DNA of 64,000 bases from Nesterenkonia lacusekhoensis. Lineage in GTDB: Bacteria; Actinomycetota; Actinomycetes; Actinomycetales; Micrococcaceae. Shown piece after piece: positions 30,404 through 38,039 of this stretch (position 1 is the stretch's first letter; every line of letters starts with the position of its first letter). Location: positions 1,550,001-1,614,000 of the forward strand of contig NZ_JAGINX010000001.1 in NCBI RefSeq assembly GCF_017876395.1. The letters run 5' to 3'. The notes below the pieces were generated by a model. The model saw only the letters and a program-made list of their open reading frames with translations. It did no database searches and had not been told where the DNA came from. Both the position numbers and the translations under genes were made by a program.

Positions 30404-31470
30404 GCAGATGGGAGAACTGGGACGAGTCCTCCGTGCGCGTGCGTCCGAACAAGAAGGGCTCGAGGCCTCGGACCAAGGACTCGCCCGCCTACTCCGAGGC
30501 CGAACTCGGCCGAGTGGTGACGGTGGACCGCGGCCGCTACACCGTCTCCCTGCCCGACCGGGCCGTCTCCGCCGTGCGGGCCAAAGCTCTGCGGCGGACT
30601 CCGGTGGTTCCCGGCGACATCGTCGGACTGGTGGGCGACACCAGCGGCGAGGAGGGCAGCCTGGCCAGGCTGGTGCGCATCGAGGAACGCAGCACACTGC
30701 TGCGGCGCAGCGCCGATGACACCGATGACGCTGAGCGCGTCATCGTCGCCAACGCCGATCAGCTGCTGATCGTGGTGGCCGCGGCGGACCCCGAGCCCCG
30801 CACCGGGTTCATCGACCGCGCCCTGGTGGCCGCCTACGACGCCGGCATCACTCCGATCCTGCTGATCACCAAATCGGACCTCGCCGACGATCCGGCGGAT
30901 CCCGCAGGGCTGATCAGCCACTATGCCGAACTCAACCTGACCACGGTGATCTCTGCACGATCCGCTGGGAACGAAGACCTCTCCGCAGAGGCGGTCGAGT
31001 GCCTGCGGGAGCTGTTGGACGGGCATGTCACGGCCATGATCGGCCACTCCGGCGTCGGGAAGTCCACAATGGTCAATGCGCTCACCGGGGCCGATCGCGC
31101 CACTGGGGGTGTGAACGCTGTGACCGGCCGCGGGAGGCACACCTCATCCTCCGCCGTCGCGCTGCTGCTCCCCCATGCGGGCGGATGGATCATCGACACC
31201 CCCGGCATCCGGTCCTTCGGACTGGCTCACGTGGACCCTGATGATGTCCTCGCAGCCTTCGAGGATCTCGTGGAGGGCTCTGCCGACTGCGAGCCGGGCT
31301 GCACCCATGAATCTCCCGAAGGGGGCTGCGCCCTCGACGCCTGGGTGGAGGCCGGCAGGGCCGGAGACCACGGGCAGGCCCGCCTGAAGTCGCTGCGCGG
31401 GCTGCTGGCGTCGCTCTCCGGCGCGTCAGAAGGCCCGGGAGAGAAGCGACTGGGTAGCGTGGAACCATGA
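30400..31470 (+). CDS. rsgA: Ribosome small subunit-dependent GTPase A
   Basis: This 356-residue circularly permuted GTPase matures the 30S subunit. It has an OB domain (about 30-105), G4 TKSD, G1 GHSGVGKST, G3 DTPG and a C-terminal zinc knuckle CEPGCTHESPEGGC. The only codon that retains the conserved WDESSVRVRPNKKGSRP segment is TTG 30400, which overlaps the aroA stop as TTGA, suggesting reinitiation. It overlaps hisN by ATGA and carries hisN's own -10 element in its 3' end. Confidence 0.92.
   Translation: MSRWENWDESSVRVRPNKKGSRPRTKDSPAYSEAELGRVVTVDRGRYTVSLPDRAVSAVRAKALRRTPVVPGDIVGLVGDTSGEEGSLARLVRIEERSTLLRRSADDTDDAERVIVANADQLLIVVAAADPEPRTGFIDRALVAAYDAGITPILLITKSDLADDPADPAGLISHYAELNLTTVISARSAGNEDLSAEAVECLRELLDGHVTAMIGHSGVGKSTMVNALTGADRATGGVNAVTGRGRHTSSSAVALLLPHAGGWIIDTPGIRSFGLAHVDPDDVLAAFEDLVEGSADCEPGCTHESPEGGCALDAWVEAGRAGDHGQARLKSLRGLLASLSGASEGPGEKRLGSVEP
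31455..31460 (+). promoter_or_regulatory. -10 element of hisN, inside the rsgA 3' end (leaderless)
   Basis: TAGCGT ends 6 nt before the hisN ATG although it lies in rsgA coding sequence. hisN may be made both by coupling and from its own leaderless mRNA. Confidence 0.45.
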
Positions 31471-32291
31471 ATACAGCTGGCACCAGCCCGTACACCGAGG
31501 ATCTGCGCCTGGCGCATATGATCGCGGACTCTGTGGACTCCCAGACGATGTCCTTCTTCAACGCGATGGACTTCGAGGTGGAGACCAAGCCGGATCTGAC
31601 CCCGGTCACCGAGGCCGACCGCCAGGCCGAAGAGCTGATCCGCGGACAGCTGGGCCGCGCCCGCGGACGGGATGCGATCTACGGGGAGGAGTACGGCTCC
31701 TCGGGATCCGGACCGCGGCGCTGGATCATCGACCCGATCGACGGCACCAAGAACTTCATCCGTGGCGTGCCTGCCTGGGCCACACTGATCGCCCTGGTGG
31801 ACCACGGCGAGCCGGTGGTGGGCGTGGTCAGCGCCCCCGCGCTGGGACGGCGCTGGTGGGCGGCCAAGGACGGCGGCGCCTATACCGGCAAGTCGCTCTC
31901 CTCGGCCAGGCAGCTCGGCGTCTCCAAGGTCGCTCAGCTGGAGGACGCCTTCTTCTCGTACTCTTCGCTGACCGGGTGGCGCGCAGTGGGCCGCAGCCAG
32001 AACTTCCTCGAGTTCACTGAGACCGTGTGGCGGACCCGAGCCTTCGGGGACTTCTGGTCCTACTGCATGGTCGCCGAAGGAACAGTGGACGTCGCTGCGG
32101 AGCCGGAGCTGAGCCTCCACGACATGGCGGCTCTGGTGCCCATCGTCCAGGAGGCCGGGGGGCGCTTCACCTCGTTGGACGGGGAGCCGGGCTGCTCCGG
32201 CAGCAGCGGGTTGGCCACCAACGGACTGCTCCACGAGGCGGCGCTGGGCGCTTTGGCCGCGGACTCTCCGACTCCGTGGGAGTCGGACTGA
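31467..32291 (+). CDS. hisN: Histidinol-phosphatase, inositol monophosphatase family
   Basis: This 274-residue IMPase-fold phosphatase has metal-binding motif A GEEYGSSG...WIIDPIDGTKNFIRG and the C-terminal LHDMAALVPIVQEAGG. Actinobacteria use this HisN type for the dephosphorylation of histidinol phosphate. The start ATG overlaps the rsgA stop. It works with hisC, hisB, hisH and priA located at 54-57 kb. An inositol or other sugar monophosphatase activity cannot be excluded. Confidence 0.88.
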   Translation: MNTAGTSPYTEDLRLAHMIADSVDSQTMSFFNAMDFEVETKPDLTPVTEADRQAEELIRGQLGRARGRDAIYGEEYGSSGSGPRRWIIDPIDGTKNFIRGVPAWATLIALVDHGEPVVGVVSAPALGRRWWAAKDGGAYTGKSLSSARQLGVSKVAQLEDAFFSYSSLTGWRAVGRSQNFLEFTETVWRTRAFGDFWSYCMVAEGTVDVAAEPELSLHDMAALVPIVQEAGGRFTSLDGEPGCSGSSGLATNGLLHEAALGALAADSPTPWESD

Positions 32292-32337
32292 GAGCCGCTG
32301 CCGTGTGGGACGTGGCGGGGAAGATTGACGAGGAATA

Positions 32338-32367
32338 TTGCCCCCTCAGGGCTGGTTGACCTACACT
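32338..32367 (+). promoter_or_regulatory. Promoter of ssrA
   Basis: TTGCCC (32338-32343) and TACACT (32362-32367) are 18 bp apart. The start site would be near 32374, giving about 55 nt of 5' leader to be trimmed. A short palindrome GGTTAT-TG-ATAACC (32409-32422) sits in the leader. Confidence 0.5.
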
Positions 32368-32428
32368 GAAGGGCCGTCGTCCAGACGCTGAGCGTCACAG
32401 GCGGCGGAGGTTATTGATAACCACATAA

Positions 32429-32804
32429 GGGGCCGATCGGTTTCGACGATCTGAGTTGAGCATGGGGAAGCGAGCCGTGGACGCCAAGTGACCACGTTAA
32501 AACCCCTTGAGCAACCCAATAAGTGCCGAATCTAAGCGCACTGACTTCGCCCTCGCTGCCTGATTGCAGCGACGCGAGTCTGTCAGCCTGAGGTTGCTGT
32601 CGCCTCAGTGTCTGGCATCAGCTAGATAGCCACTGGATCGACGTCCTCGTCGTGGGGACGGCGATCGAGATTTCACACGACTGGGTCCGTCAGGCGCTCG
32701 TCTGCGTGACGCCTGGGACCGAGCAACACTATGAGCAGACTACGCTCGTAGAAGCCCATGTGAATCCAGATCGGACCCGGGTTCAATTCCCGGCGGCTCC
32801 ACCA
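32429..32804 (+). ncRNA. ssrA: Transfer-messenger RNA (tmRNA)
   Basis: This 376-nt tmRNA has 5' GGGGCCG pairing with 3' CGGCTCC, followed by ACCA so CCA is encoded. GGTTTCGAC near the 5' end and GGGTTCAATTCCC near the 3' end form the tRNA-like domain. The tag frame at 32525-32563 (GCC ... TGA) encodes AESKRTDFALAA, typical of Micrococcaceae. With SmpB (38.0-38.6 kb) it rescues ribosomes stalled on broken mRNA and marks the peptides for proteolysis. Confidence 0.96.
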
Positions 32805-32811
32805 TCAGCGC

Positions 32812-32845
32812 AAAAGGGCGGCATCCTTCGGGGTGCCGCCCTTTT
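32812..32845 (+). terminator. Terminator of ssrA
   Basis: AAAAGGGCGGCA (32812-32823) pairs with TGCCGCCCTTTT (32834-32845), extended by TCC/GGG pairing to a TTCG loop. The stem ends in a U-run. Confidence 0.85.
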
Positions 32846-32868
32846 CGCGTCTGAAGGCCGTGGCTTTC

Positions 32869-32929
32869 GTCCATTGGCACGTCTGAGTCGCCAGAACGAC
32901 GCCGACCCCACCCATCTGTGCCAATGGAC
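32869..32929. repeat. Perfect 12-bp inverted repeat between ssrA and the decayed hydrolase
   Basis: GTCCATTGGCAC (32869-32880) and GTGCCAATGGAC (32918-32929) are perfect inverted copies 37 bp apart. They lie outside the ssrA terminator and any gene. They could be an operator pair, a hairpin or a relic of a mobile element. Confidence 0.6.
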
Positions 32930-32999
32930 AGGAAAGGTCGTGCACTCTGGCCGCTAGGGTAGGTATGCCCATCATCCCAGGTCCAAGGAGGCACCCGAA

Positions 33000-33391
33000 C
33001 TGACACGGCCTGTCTATCTGCTCCAAGGCCTGGCGCAGAGCCCCGGCGCCTGGGACCGTCTCTGCACGCAGCTTCCGGATGACATCCGCGTCGAGCGCGT
33101 CGAGGCCCTCGCCCTCGGGTTCAACGGTGACCAGCTGTCACTGATCCGCGCCGCTCGGGAACTCGAGGATCGCATCGCTGAGCCCGAGGCGGTCATCTGC
33201 GGCCTCTCCTACGGCGCCGTCATCGCACTGCGCCATGCCCTCGACTTCTCCTCGGCCGGGCACCGATACCTGCTGGCCGGCCCGCCGACCAAACCCTGAC
33301 GCTGGCCCGGACGGCTTCTCCGCCTGGCTCCACGGCCCGTGCGCTGGTTCATGCAGCTGCGCAGCGGCCGCTCAGCTCGCCGAGGAGATCA
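33000..33391 (+). pseudogene. Decayed alpha/beta-hydrolase
   Basis: The frame from 33000 reads TRPVYLLQGLAQSPGAWD and contains the nucleophile elbow GLSYGA, as in small alpha/beta-hydrolases. The position expected for the start codon is CTG (AAGGAGG stands 8 nt upstream), TGA interrupts the frame at 33297-33299 after about 99 codons, and recognisable sequence (RWPGRLLRLAPRPVRWFMQL) continues past it until it meets the crcB stop. A 12-codon frame (32965-33003) ends in the TGA overlapping that CTG. Lost start, internal stop and truncation point to decay rather than a functional short gene. Confidence 0.65.
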
Positions 33392-33790
33392 CGCGGCAGG
33401 CACACCGCTGATCAGCACGCCGAGGGCCGCGGCGGCGAAGCCGAACACCACATGCACGGTCCAGGTGCTGATCGCCCGCGCCTGCTGACCGTCCATCCAC
33501 AGCTGGGCCACGCGGAGCGAGACGGTGGCGAAGGTGCTGAGCGCACCCAGCAGGCCGAAGGAGAGCACGGCCACCACCGGCTCGGAGAAGATCCCGTCAG
33601 CGGGCTCCTGCCCCTCTCCCCCGTGCGCAGAGAAGGCCCCGAAGAGGAAACCCAGCACCAGACAGGCCAGAGTGTTGGCCGCCAGGATGCCGAAGGGCAG
33701 AAGTCGGTCCAGCAGCAGCCGCAGCACCGCACCGGCGGCTCCCCCCAGGGCCACACCGGCGACGACGGCGAGAGTCAGCGATGCCGTCAT
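33389..33790 (-). CDS. crcB: Fluoride channel subunit CrcB/Fluc (second of pair)
   Basis: This 133-residue four-helix protein has LGGAAGAVLRLLLDR at the N-terminus, LAANTLACLVLGF and the GLLGALSTFATVS break motif that forms the fluoride pore. Its start overlaps the first crcB stop by ATGA. Two different CrcB proteins encoded in tandem normally assemble as an antiparallel heterodimer that exports F-. It ends the predicted mntA-to-crcB operon and meets the decayed hydrolase. Confidence 0.92.
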   Translation of the reverse strand: MTASLTLAVVAGVALGGAAGAVLRLLLDRLLPFGILAANTLACLVLGFLFGAFSAHGGEGQEPADGIFSEPVVAVLSFGLLGALSTFATVSLRVAQLWMDGQQARAISTWTVHVVFGFAAAALGVLISGVPAA

Positions 33791-34257
33791 ACTCGGCGCT
33801 CCTCACAGGTATGGTCCACACAGCCGAACGCGGATCTGCCCACGGTCAGTCCGCCGGCGGCGGCCGCTGTGCAGCCGATGACGCTGATCATCAGATAACA
33901 GAACATCTCCACCGCACCAGGGCTGACGTAGGTGGCCGCACTGAGACCTTCGAAGATCCCACCCGGTGTGGACGGCATCACCGCGAGGATCACCGAGGAG
34001 AACGTGGTGAACGATCCGAGCAGACCGGTGCCCAGGACCGGCAGCACCCAGCCAGGGACACGAGGGCGGGCGGAGACCACTCCGAACACCAGCCCCAGAG
34101 CCGCTGAGCCTGCCACGTTCACCGCCAGAGTGGTCCATGGGAACTTCATGCCCTGTTCGGGGAAGAACTCGCCCATCAGCAGGCGCAGCAGAGCACCGGC
34201 GGCGCCGGCCAGGGCGACCAGCGGGATCAGACGGGCCAGGGCAGGCAGCCGCCGCAT
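33787..34257 (-). CDS. crcB: Fluoride channel subunit CrcB/Fluc (first of pair)
   Basis: This 156-residue paralogue has AGAAGALLRLLMGEF, LAVNVAGSAALGLVFG and GLLGSFTTFSSV. ATG 34257 has GGGGAG 7 nt upstream; GTG 34260 directly before it is also possible. It follows mntR by about 12 bp on the same strand, so the fluoride channel genes appear to be cotranscribed with the manganese regulator. No fluoride riboswitch fold was seen in front of it. Confidence 0.92.
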   Translation of the reverse strand: MRRLPALARLIPLVALAGAAGALLRLLMGEFFPEQGMKFPWTTLAVNVAGSAALGLVFGVVSARPRVPGWVLPVLGTGLLGSFTTFSSVILAVMPSTPGGIFEGLSAATYVSPGAVEMFCYLMISVIGCTAAAAGGLTVGRSAFGCVDHTCEERRV

Positions 34258-34270
34258 CACAGCGCTCCCC

Positions 34271-34978
34271 TCACAGCACGCTCACCCGCATGGCATGAGC
34301 CAGCTCATGCTCCAGACGGATGTCTTCCGAGGCACCGTGGTGGGCCGGGGCCAGCACCACCTCACCGTCCTCAGCGCTGACGACGGTGGCCTGGGCTCCG
34401 ATCTCCACGTGGCTGTCCGCCAGCACGCGCAGAGCCTCCGGTACGGCGTCGTCCACCTGCTCCAGGCGCACGTCCGCTGACTCGGGAACACGGCAGAGCA
34501 GCTGGGTCTCCGGGTAGTGCAGTCGAAGGTCCGGCCCCGGAATGGGGTCGCCGTGCGGGTCCACCCGCGGGTGACCCAGTCGCTCATCGAGACGGTCCAC
34601 GAACTTCTCGGAGACCGAGTGCTCCAGCCGCTCAGCCTCCTCGTGGACCTCTTCCCACCCATAGCCGAGCTCGCGGACCAGCCATGTCTCGATCAGGCGG
34701 TGCCGACGCACCATGGCCAGAGCCAGCTGCTGGCCCTCGGGGGTGAGTCGGATGGGAGCGTAGGGCCGGTGGTCCACCAAGCCGAGGTCGGCCATCTTGC
34801 GGATCATCAGGGTCACCGACGGATTCGAGACGTCCAAGGTCTTCGCCAGCGCCGAGGCGGTGACCGTGGCATCGTCCCACTCGGAGAGCCCGTAGATCGT
34901 CTTGGCGTAGTCCTCCACCGAGGTGGTCGCCGTCGAGGTCGCCGTCGAGCGACCTTGGGCAGAGGTGCGGGGCGTCAT
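34271..34978 (-). CDS. mntR: DtxR/MntR-family metal-dependent repressor
   Basis: This 235-residue protein has an N-terminal winged helix (VEDYAKTIYGLSEW, ASALAKTLDVSNPSVTLMIRKM), a dimerisation helix region with metal ligands (EEVHEEAERLEHSVSEKFVDRLDERLGHPRVDPHG) and a C-terminal SH3-like/FeoA domain. The ATG overlaps the permease stop (ATGA). Location directly after an ABC metal importer and a palindrome in front of that operon suggest MntR, an Mn2+-activated repressor of its own operon, rather than an iron regulator, though DtxR/IdeR cannot be excluded. Confidence 0.9.
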   Translation of the reverse strand: MTPRTSAQGRSTATSTATTSVEDYAKTIYGLSEWDDATVTASALAKTLDVSNPSVTLMIRKMADLGLVDHRPYAPIRLTPEGQQLALAMVRRHRLIETWLVRELGYGWEEVHEEAERLEHSVSEKFVDRLDERLGHPRVDPHGDPIPGPDLRLHYPETQLLCRVPESADVRLEQVDDAVPEALRVLADSHVEIGAQATVVSAEDGEVVLAPAHHGASEDIRLEHELAHAMRVSVL

Positions 34979-35844
34979 GAGGCCAGTCTATCGGCCTGGC
35001 TGAGCGGACGGCGTCGGCGCATCCGGCTGAGCAGGCCCTTCCGTGGGGCGAAGACGTAGGCCAGCGCGAACTGGGCCGCCTGGGCCAGCACGATCGACCC
35101 GCCGGTGGAGATGTCCAGCCAGTAGCTGGCGTAGACGCCCACCACCGCCGCCGCCGCGGCTGAGGAGGAGGCCACGGCCAGCATCCGGCCGAAGGTTCGG
35201 CACAGCAGGAAGGCCGTGGCGCCGGGGATCACCAGCATCGCCACCACCAGGATGATGCCCAGCGTCTGCAGGGCCGTCACGGTGGTCAGCGCCAGCAGGG
35301 CCAGCAGCAGCGTGGAGAGCAGACCCGTGGACAGCCCGATGCTGTGGGCGTGGGTGCGGTCGAAGGCCAGCAGGGTGAAGTCGCGTCGTCGCAGCAGCAG
35401 GACGGCGGCGGTCAGCAGTCCCAGCGCGGCGACCTGGTAGAGGTCGCCGCGGGCGGTGCCCAGCACGTTGCCGAAGAGGATGTGCTGCAGGTGGGTCTCA
35501 CTGGGCGTGCGGGAGATCAGCACCAGCCCCAGGGCGAACAGCGAGGTGAAGACCACACCGATGGCCGTGTCATGCTTCAGCGTGGAGCCGGTGTTGATGC
35601 CACCGATCAGCAGCACCGCCAGCATCCCGAAGACGAAGGCGCCCACCGCCATCGGAGCCCCGAAGGCGTAGGCCAGCACGATGCCGGGGAGGATCGAGTG
35701 GGCCACGGCCTCCCCCATCAGAGACCATCCCATCAGCACCAGCCAGCAGGAGAGCAGCCCGCAGACCGCCGAGGCGACCACGGCCACCATCAGCGCGTTC
35801 TGCATGAAGGGCAGCTCCAGAGGCTGGGTCAGCAGCTCGATCAC
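34975..35844 (-). CDS. mntB: Metal (manganese-type) ABC transporter permease
   Basis: This 289-residue ABC-3 family permease has about eight to nine membrane segments (for example NALMVAVVASAVCGLLSCWL and TLGIILVVAMLVIPGATAF). GTG 35844 overlaps the ATPase stop as GTGA. The C-terminus is Arg-rich (KGLLSRMRRRRPLSQADR), giving a cytoplasmic end. It is the channel component of the second metal importer in the window. Confidence 0.9.
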   Translation of the reverse strand: MIELLTQPLELPFMQNALMVAVVASAVCGLLSCWLVLMGWSLMGEAVAHSILPGIVLAYAFGAPMAVGAFVFGMLAVLLIGGINTGSTLKHDTAIGVVFTSLFALGLVLISRTPSETHLQHILFGNVLGTARGDLYQVAALGLLTAAVLLLRRRDFTLLAFDRTHAHSIGLSTGLLSTLLLALLALTTVTALQTLGIILVVAMLVIPGATAFLLCRTFGRMLAVASSSAAAAAVVGVYASYWLDISTGGSIVLAQAAQFALAYVFAPRKGLLSRMRRRRPLSQADRLAS

Positions 35845-36653
35845 AGGCCACGCTCCTCGGCACGGTCGCTCGGCAGCTCCTCCGCGGACTGAGCCAGCGG
35901 CGCCGAGAGCACCGCTCCGAAGGCCTGACCCAGCTGCTCCTCGGTCAGGACGTCCTCAGGCAGCCCTGCGGCGAGCACCCGGCGATGGAGCAGGATGACC
36001 TCGTCCGCCAGCTCCCCCACGCCCTCCAGATGGTGGGTGGAGACCAGGAGCGTGGCCCCTGAGTCGCGCAGCTGGTGCAGAACTCCCACGATCAGCTTCT
36101 CCGAGCTGCGGTCCACCCCGGCGAAGGGTTCGTCCAGCAGCATCAGCGGCGCCTGTTGGGCGATGGCCCGCGCCAGGAAGGCGCGCTTTCTCTGGCCCCC
36201 GGAGAGCTCGCCGATCGCCCTGCGGCGCAGATCTTCCAGCCCCACCTGCTCCAACGCCCGCGCGACGGCGTCACGGTCAGTCTGCTTGGGGCGGCGGGTG
36301 AAACCCATATGGCCGTAGCGACCCATCATGACCACCTGCTCGACTGTGATCGGGAAGGTGGTGTCGATCTGCTCGTGCTGGGGCACGTAGCTGACCAGGT
36401 TCCGACGTCGGGCGTGGTGGGGCGTCTCTCCGAAGAGCCGCACCTGTCCGCTCATCGGCTGGCGCAGTCCCAGCAGGGTCGCGAAGAGCGTGGACTTGCC
36501 GGATCCGTTGGCGCCCACCAGGGCGCAGATGCTGCGCCGCTGCAGGCTGAAGTCCACGCCGTCCAGGGCCAGCACTCCGGGGTACCCGGCGCTGAGCTCA
36601 GCGGCGAGGACCGCAGGATGCCGGTTCGACTCCGAGCCGAGTGCCTCAGTCAT
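35841..36653 (-). CDS. mntC: Metal (manganese-type) ABC transporter ATPase
   Basis: This is a 270-residue ABC ATPase: Walker A GANGSGKST, Q-loop YVPQHEQ, a long VMMGRYGHMGF stretch typical of Mn/Fe importers, signature LSGGQRKR, Walker B LMLLDEP and H-loop STHHLE. The frame is open upstream, but ATG 36653 is placed where the N-terminus starts, overlapping the binding-protein stop by 8 nt. Gene symbol follows one of several naming schemes. Confidence 0.9.
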   Translation of the reverse strand: MTEALGSESNRHPAVLAAELSAGYPGVLALDGVDFSLQRRSICALVGANGSGKSTLFATLLGLRQPMSGQVRLFGETPHHARRRNLVSYVPQHEQIDTTFPITVEQVVMMGRYGHMGFTRRPKQTDRDAVARALEQVGLEDLRRRAIGELSGGQRKRAFLARAIAQQAPLMLLDEPFAGVDRSSEKLIVGVLHQLRDSGATLLVSTHHLEGVGELADEVILLHRRVLAAGLPEDVLTEEQLGQAFGAVLSAPLAQSAEELPSDRAEERGL

Positions 36654-37599
36654 CGCCACTGTGGAGATCCTCCTCCGCTGCCCCGAGGATGAGGTCGATG
36701 TCGTACTCCAAGAGTTCCAGATAGCTGGGCACCGGCCCGTCATCCTCGGACAGCGAGTCGACATACAGCGGGTCGCCCAGCTCAGCCTCGGCGGCCTCGG
36801 CCACCTGCTCCTGGGGCCCGGGGTTGACCGTGGACTCGCAGAAGATCCTGGGGACCTGATGCTCCTGGACATAGTCAATCTGGGCCTCGACCTGCTGGGG
36901 TGTGCCCTCACCGTCAGCATTGACCGGCCAGAGGTAGTGCTCCTGAAGACCGAGGTCCGTTGCCAGGTAGCCGAAGCCGCCCTCGCAGCTGACCACATGG
37001 ACCGGCTGGTCCACGGCCTCGATGCGCTCCTCGGTCTCGGAGATGAGCGCCTCCAGTTCGCCGGCATACTCCTCGGCATTCGCCGCGAAGTCTTCGGCGT
37101 GTTCGGGGGCCAGCTCGCTCAGCGCCTCCTCGATGTTCTCCACGTAGGTCAGCGCCCGCCGCGGCGACATCCATGCATGGGGATCCGTGGGCATATCCTC
37201 CTCGGCCGTCTCGTCCGGGTGCCCGGGGACGTGTGTGACCGGTTGCGTTTCTATGCCGTCGCTGAGGGTGACCGTGGGCGCTTGGGACTGTTCGATGAAC
37301 TGGCCGAACCACTCCTCCAGGTGCAGGCCGTTCTCCACGATGAGATCTGCCTCAGCCGCGGAACGGACGTCCTGCGGCGTGGGGTCGTACTGGTGGACCT
37401 CGGCCTCCGGCGGAGTGATCGAACGGACCTCCACGTGGTCTCCGGCGACGGCGGAGGTCATATCGGCGAGCACGGTGAAGGTGGCCAGCACCAGGGGCCG
37501 GTCCCCTCCACCGTCCCCGCTGGCCGGGGCACAGGCGGTGAGGACCAATGAGGCTGCCACGGCGGGCGCGACGAGAGCGGCGGAAGACTTCGGCGTCAT
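36646..37599 (-). CDS. mntA: Metal (manganese-type) ABC transporter substrate-binding lipoprotein
   Basis: This 317-residue cluster A-I solute-binding protein has a signal peptide ending in lipobox LTAC, followed by an acidic/Gly linker. Metal ligands typical of the family appear in EVHQYDPTP, DPHAWMSP and an Asp/Glu in the last third. Unlike znuA it lacks the long His-rich loop, which fits Mn2+ (or Fe2+) rather than Zn2+. It heads a minus-strand run of six genes: mntA, ATPase, permease, mntR and two crcB. A TTTAAGCATCCCTAAA palindrome-like operator stands just upstream. Confidence 0.9.
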   Translation of the reverse strand: MTPKSSAALVAPAVAASLVLTACAPASGDGGGDRPLVLATFTVLADMTSAVAGDHVEVRSITPPEAEVHQYDPTPQDVRSAAEADLIVENGLHLEEWFGQFIEQSQAPTVTLSDGIETQPVTHVPGHPDETAEEDMPTDPHAWMSPRRALTYVENIEEALSELAPEHAEDFAANAEEYAGELEALISETEERIEAVDQPVHVVSCEGGFGYLATDLGLQEHYLWPVNADGEGTPQQVEAQIDYVQEHQVPRIFCESTVNPGPQEQVAEAAEAELGDPLYVDSLSEDDGPVPSYLELLEYDIDLILGAAEEDLHSGDD

Positions 37600-37612
37600 G
37601 CCACCAGCATGG

Positions 37613-37628
37613 TTTAAGCATCCCTAAA
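37613..37628. promoter_or_regulatory. MntR/DtxR-like operator of the mnt operon
   Basis: TTTAAGCATCCCTAAA is an imperfect inverted repeat (TTTA(A/G)G half sites) 14 bp upstream of the mntA ATG. Shape and AT-rich arms resemble DtxR/MntR boxes, and the location would block transcription. No good Shine-Dalgarno is visible between it and the ATG. Confidence 0.5.
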
Positions 37629-37775
37629 ACGCAATTCGGCCGCGCACTCTTCACGGAGGCCGACCGCCGTCCTACGGTGGGAGAGAGCCCACGGCGGCAG
37701 AGACCCCACAGCGGGGCCGACTCAGCGCCGGGGCCGACTGAGGTGTATCAGACGGGTGAAGAAGGTGATGGCGCC

Positions 37776-38033
37776 ATGGCCGAGCAGGACAGAGAACGCT
37801 ACGGACGCGACGAGACCCGCCGGAATCCGAACCTGGATCCGGACCCGGACGGCGCCGCCGGCCTCCAGCCCGGGGAGACGCCGCCGGAGTCGAACTCCGC
37901 CACCGCTTCCCCTCCGGCACCGGCGCCATCGAGGCCGCCACGCAGCAAGGCCGTCATCACCTCAGTGGTGATCGGCATCGTGCTGCTGGTGGGGCTGGTC
38001 TTCGTGGGCTACGCCAGCGGGCTGCTCAGCTGA
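37776..38033 (+). CDS. DUF6480-like small membrane protein
   Basis: This 85-residue protein has the pattern NPNLDPDPDGAAGLQPGETPPES, which resembles DUF6480 proteins (a repeated DPDP...GLxPGxTPPE theme), then one membrane helix (KAVITSVVIGIVLLVGLVFV). The ATG at 37776 is supported by protein similarity; the Shine-Dalgarno (AAGG) is weak. It is divergent from mntA and convergent with smpB, the two stops 7 bp apart. Function unknown. Confidence 0.6.
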   Translation: MAEQDRERYGRDETRRNPNLDPDPDGAAGLQPGETPPESNSATASPPAPAPSRPPRSKAVITSVVIGIVLLVGLVFVGYASGLLS

Positions 38034-38039
38034 GAGGCC

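Noticed and set aside
33297-33299. In-frame TGA read as selenocysteine in the hydrolase
   Set aside because: The family does not use Sec, there is no clear downstream SECIS hairpin, and the start codon is also lost; decay is simpler.
34258-34270. Fluoride riboswitch in front of crcB
   Set aside because: Only about 13 bp separate mntR from crcB, too short for the fold, and no such structure precedes mntA as far as I can see.
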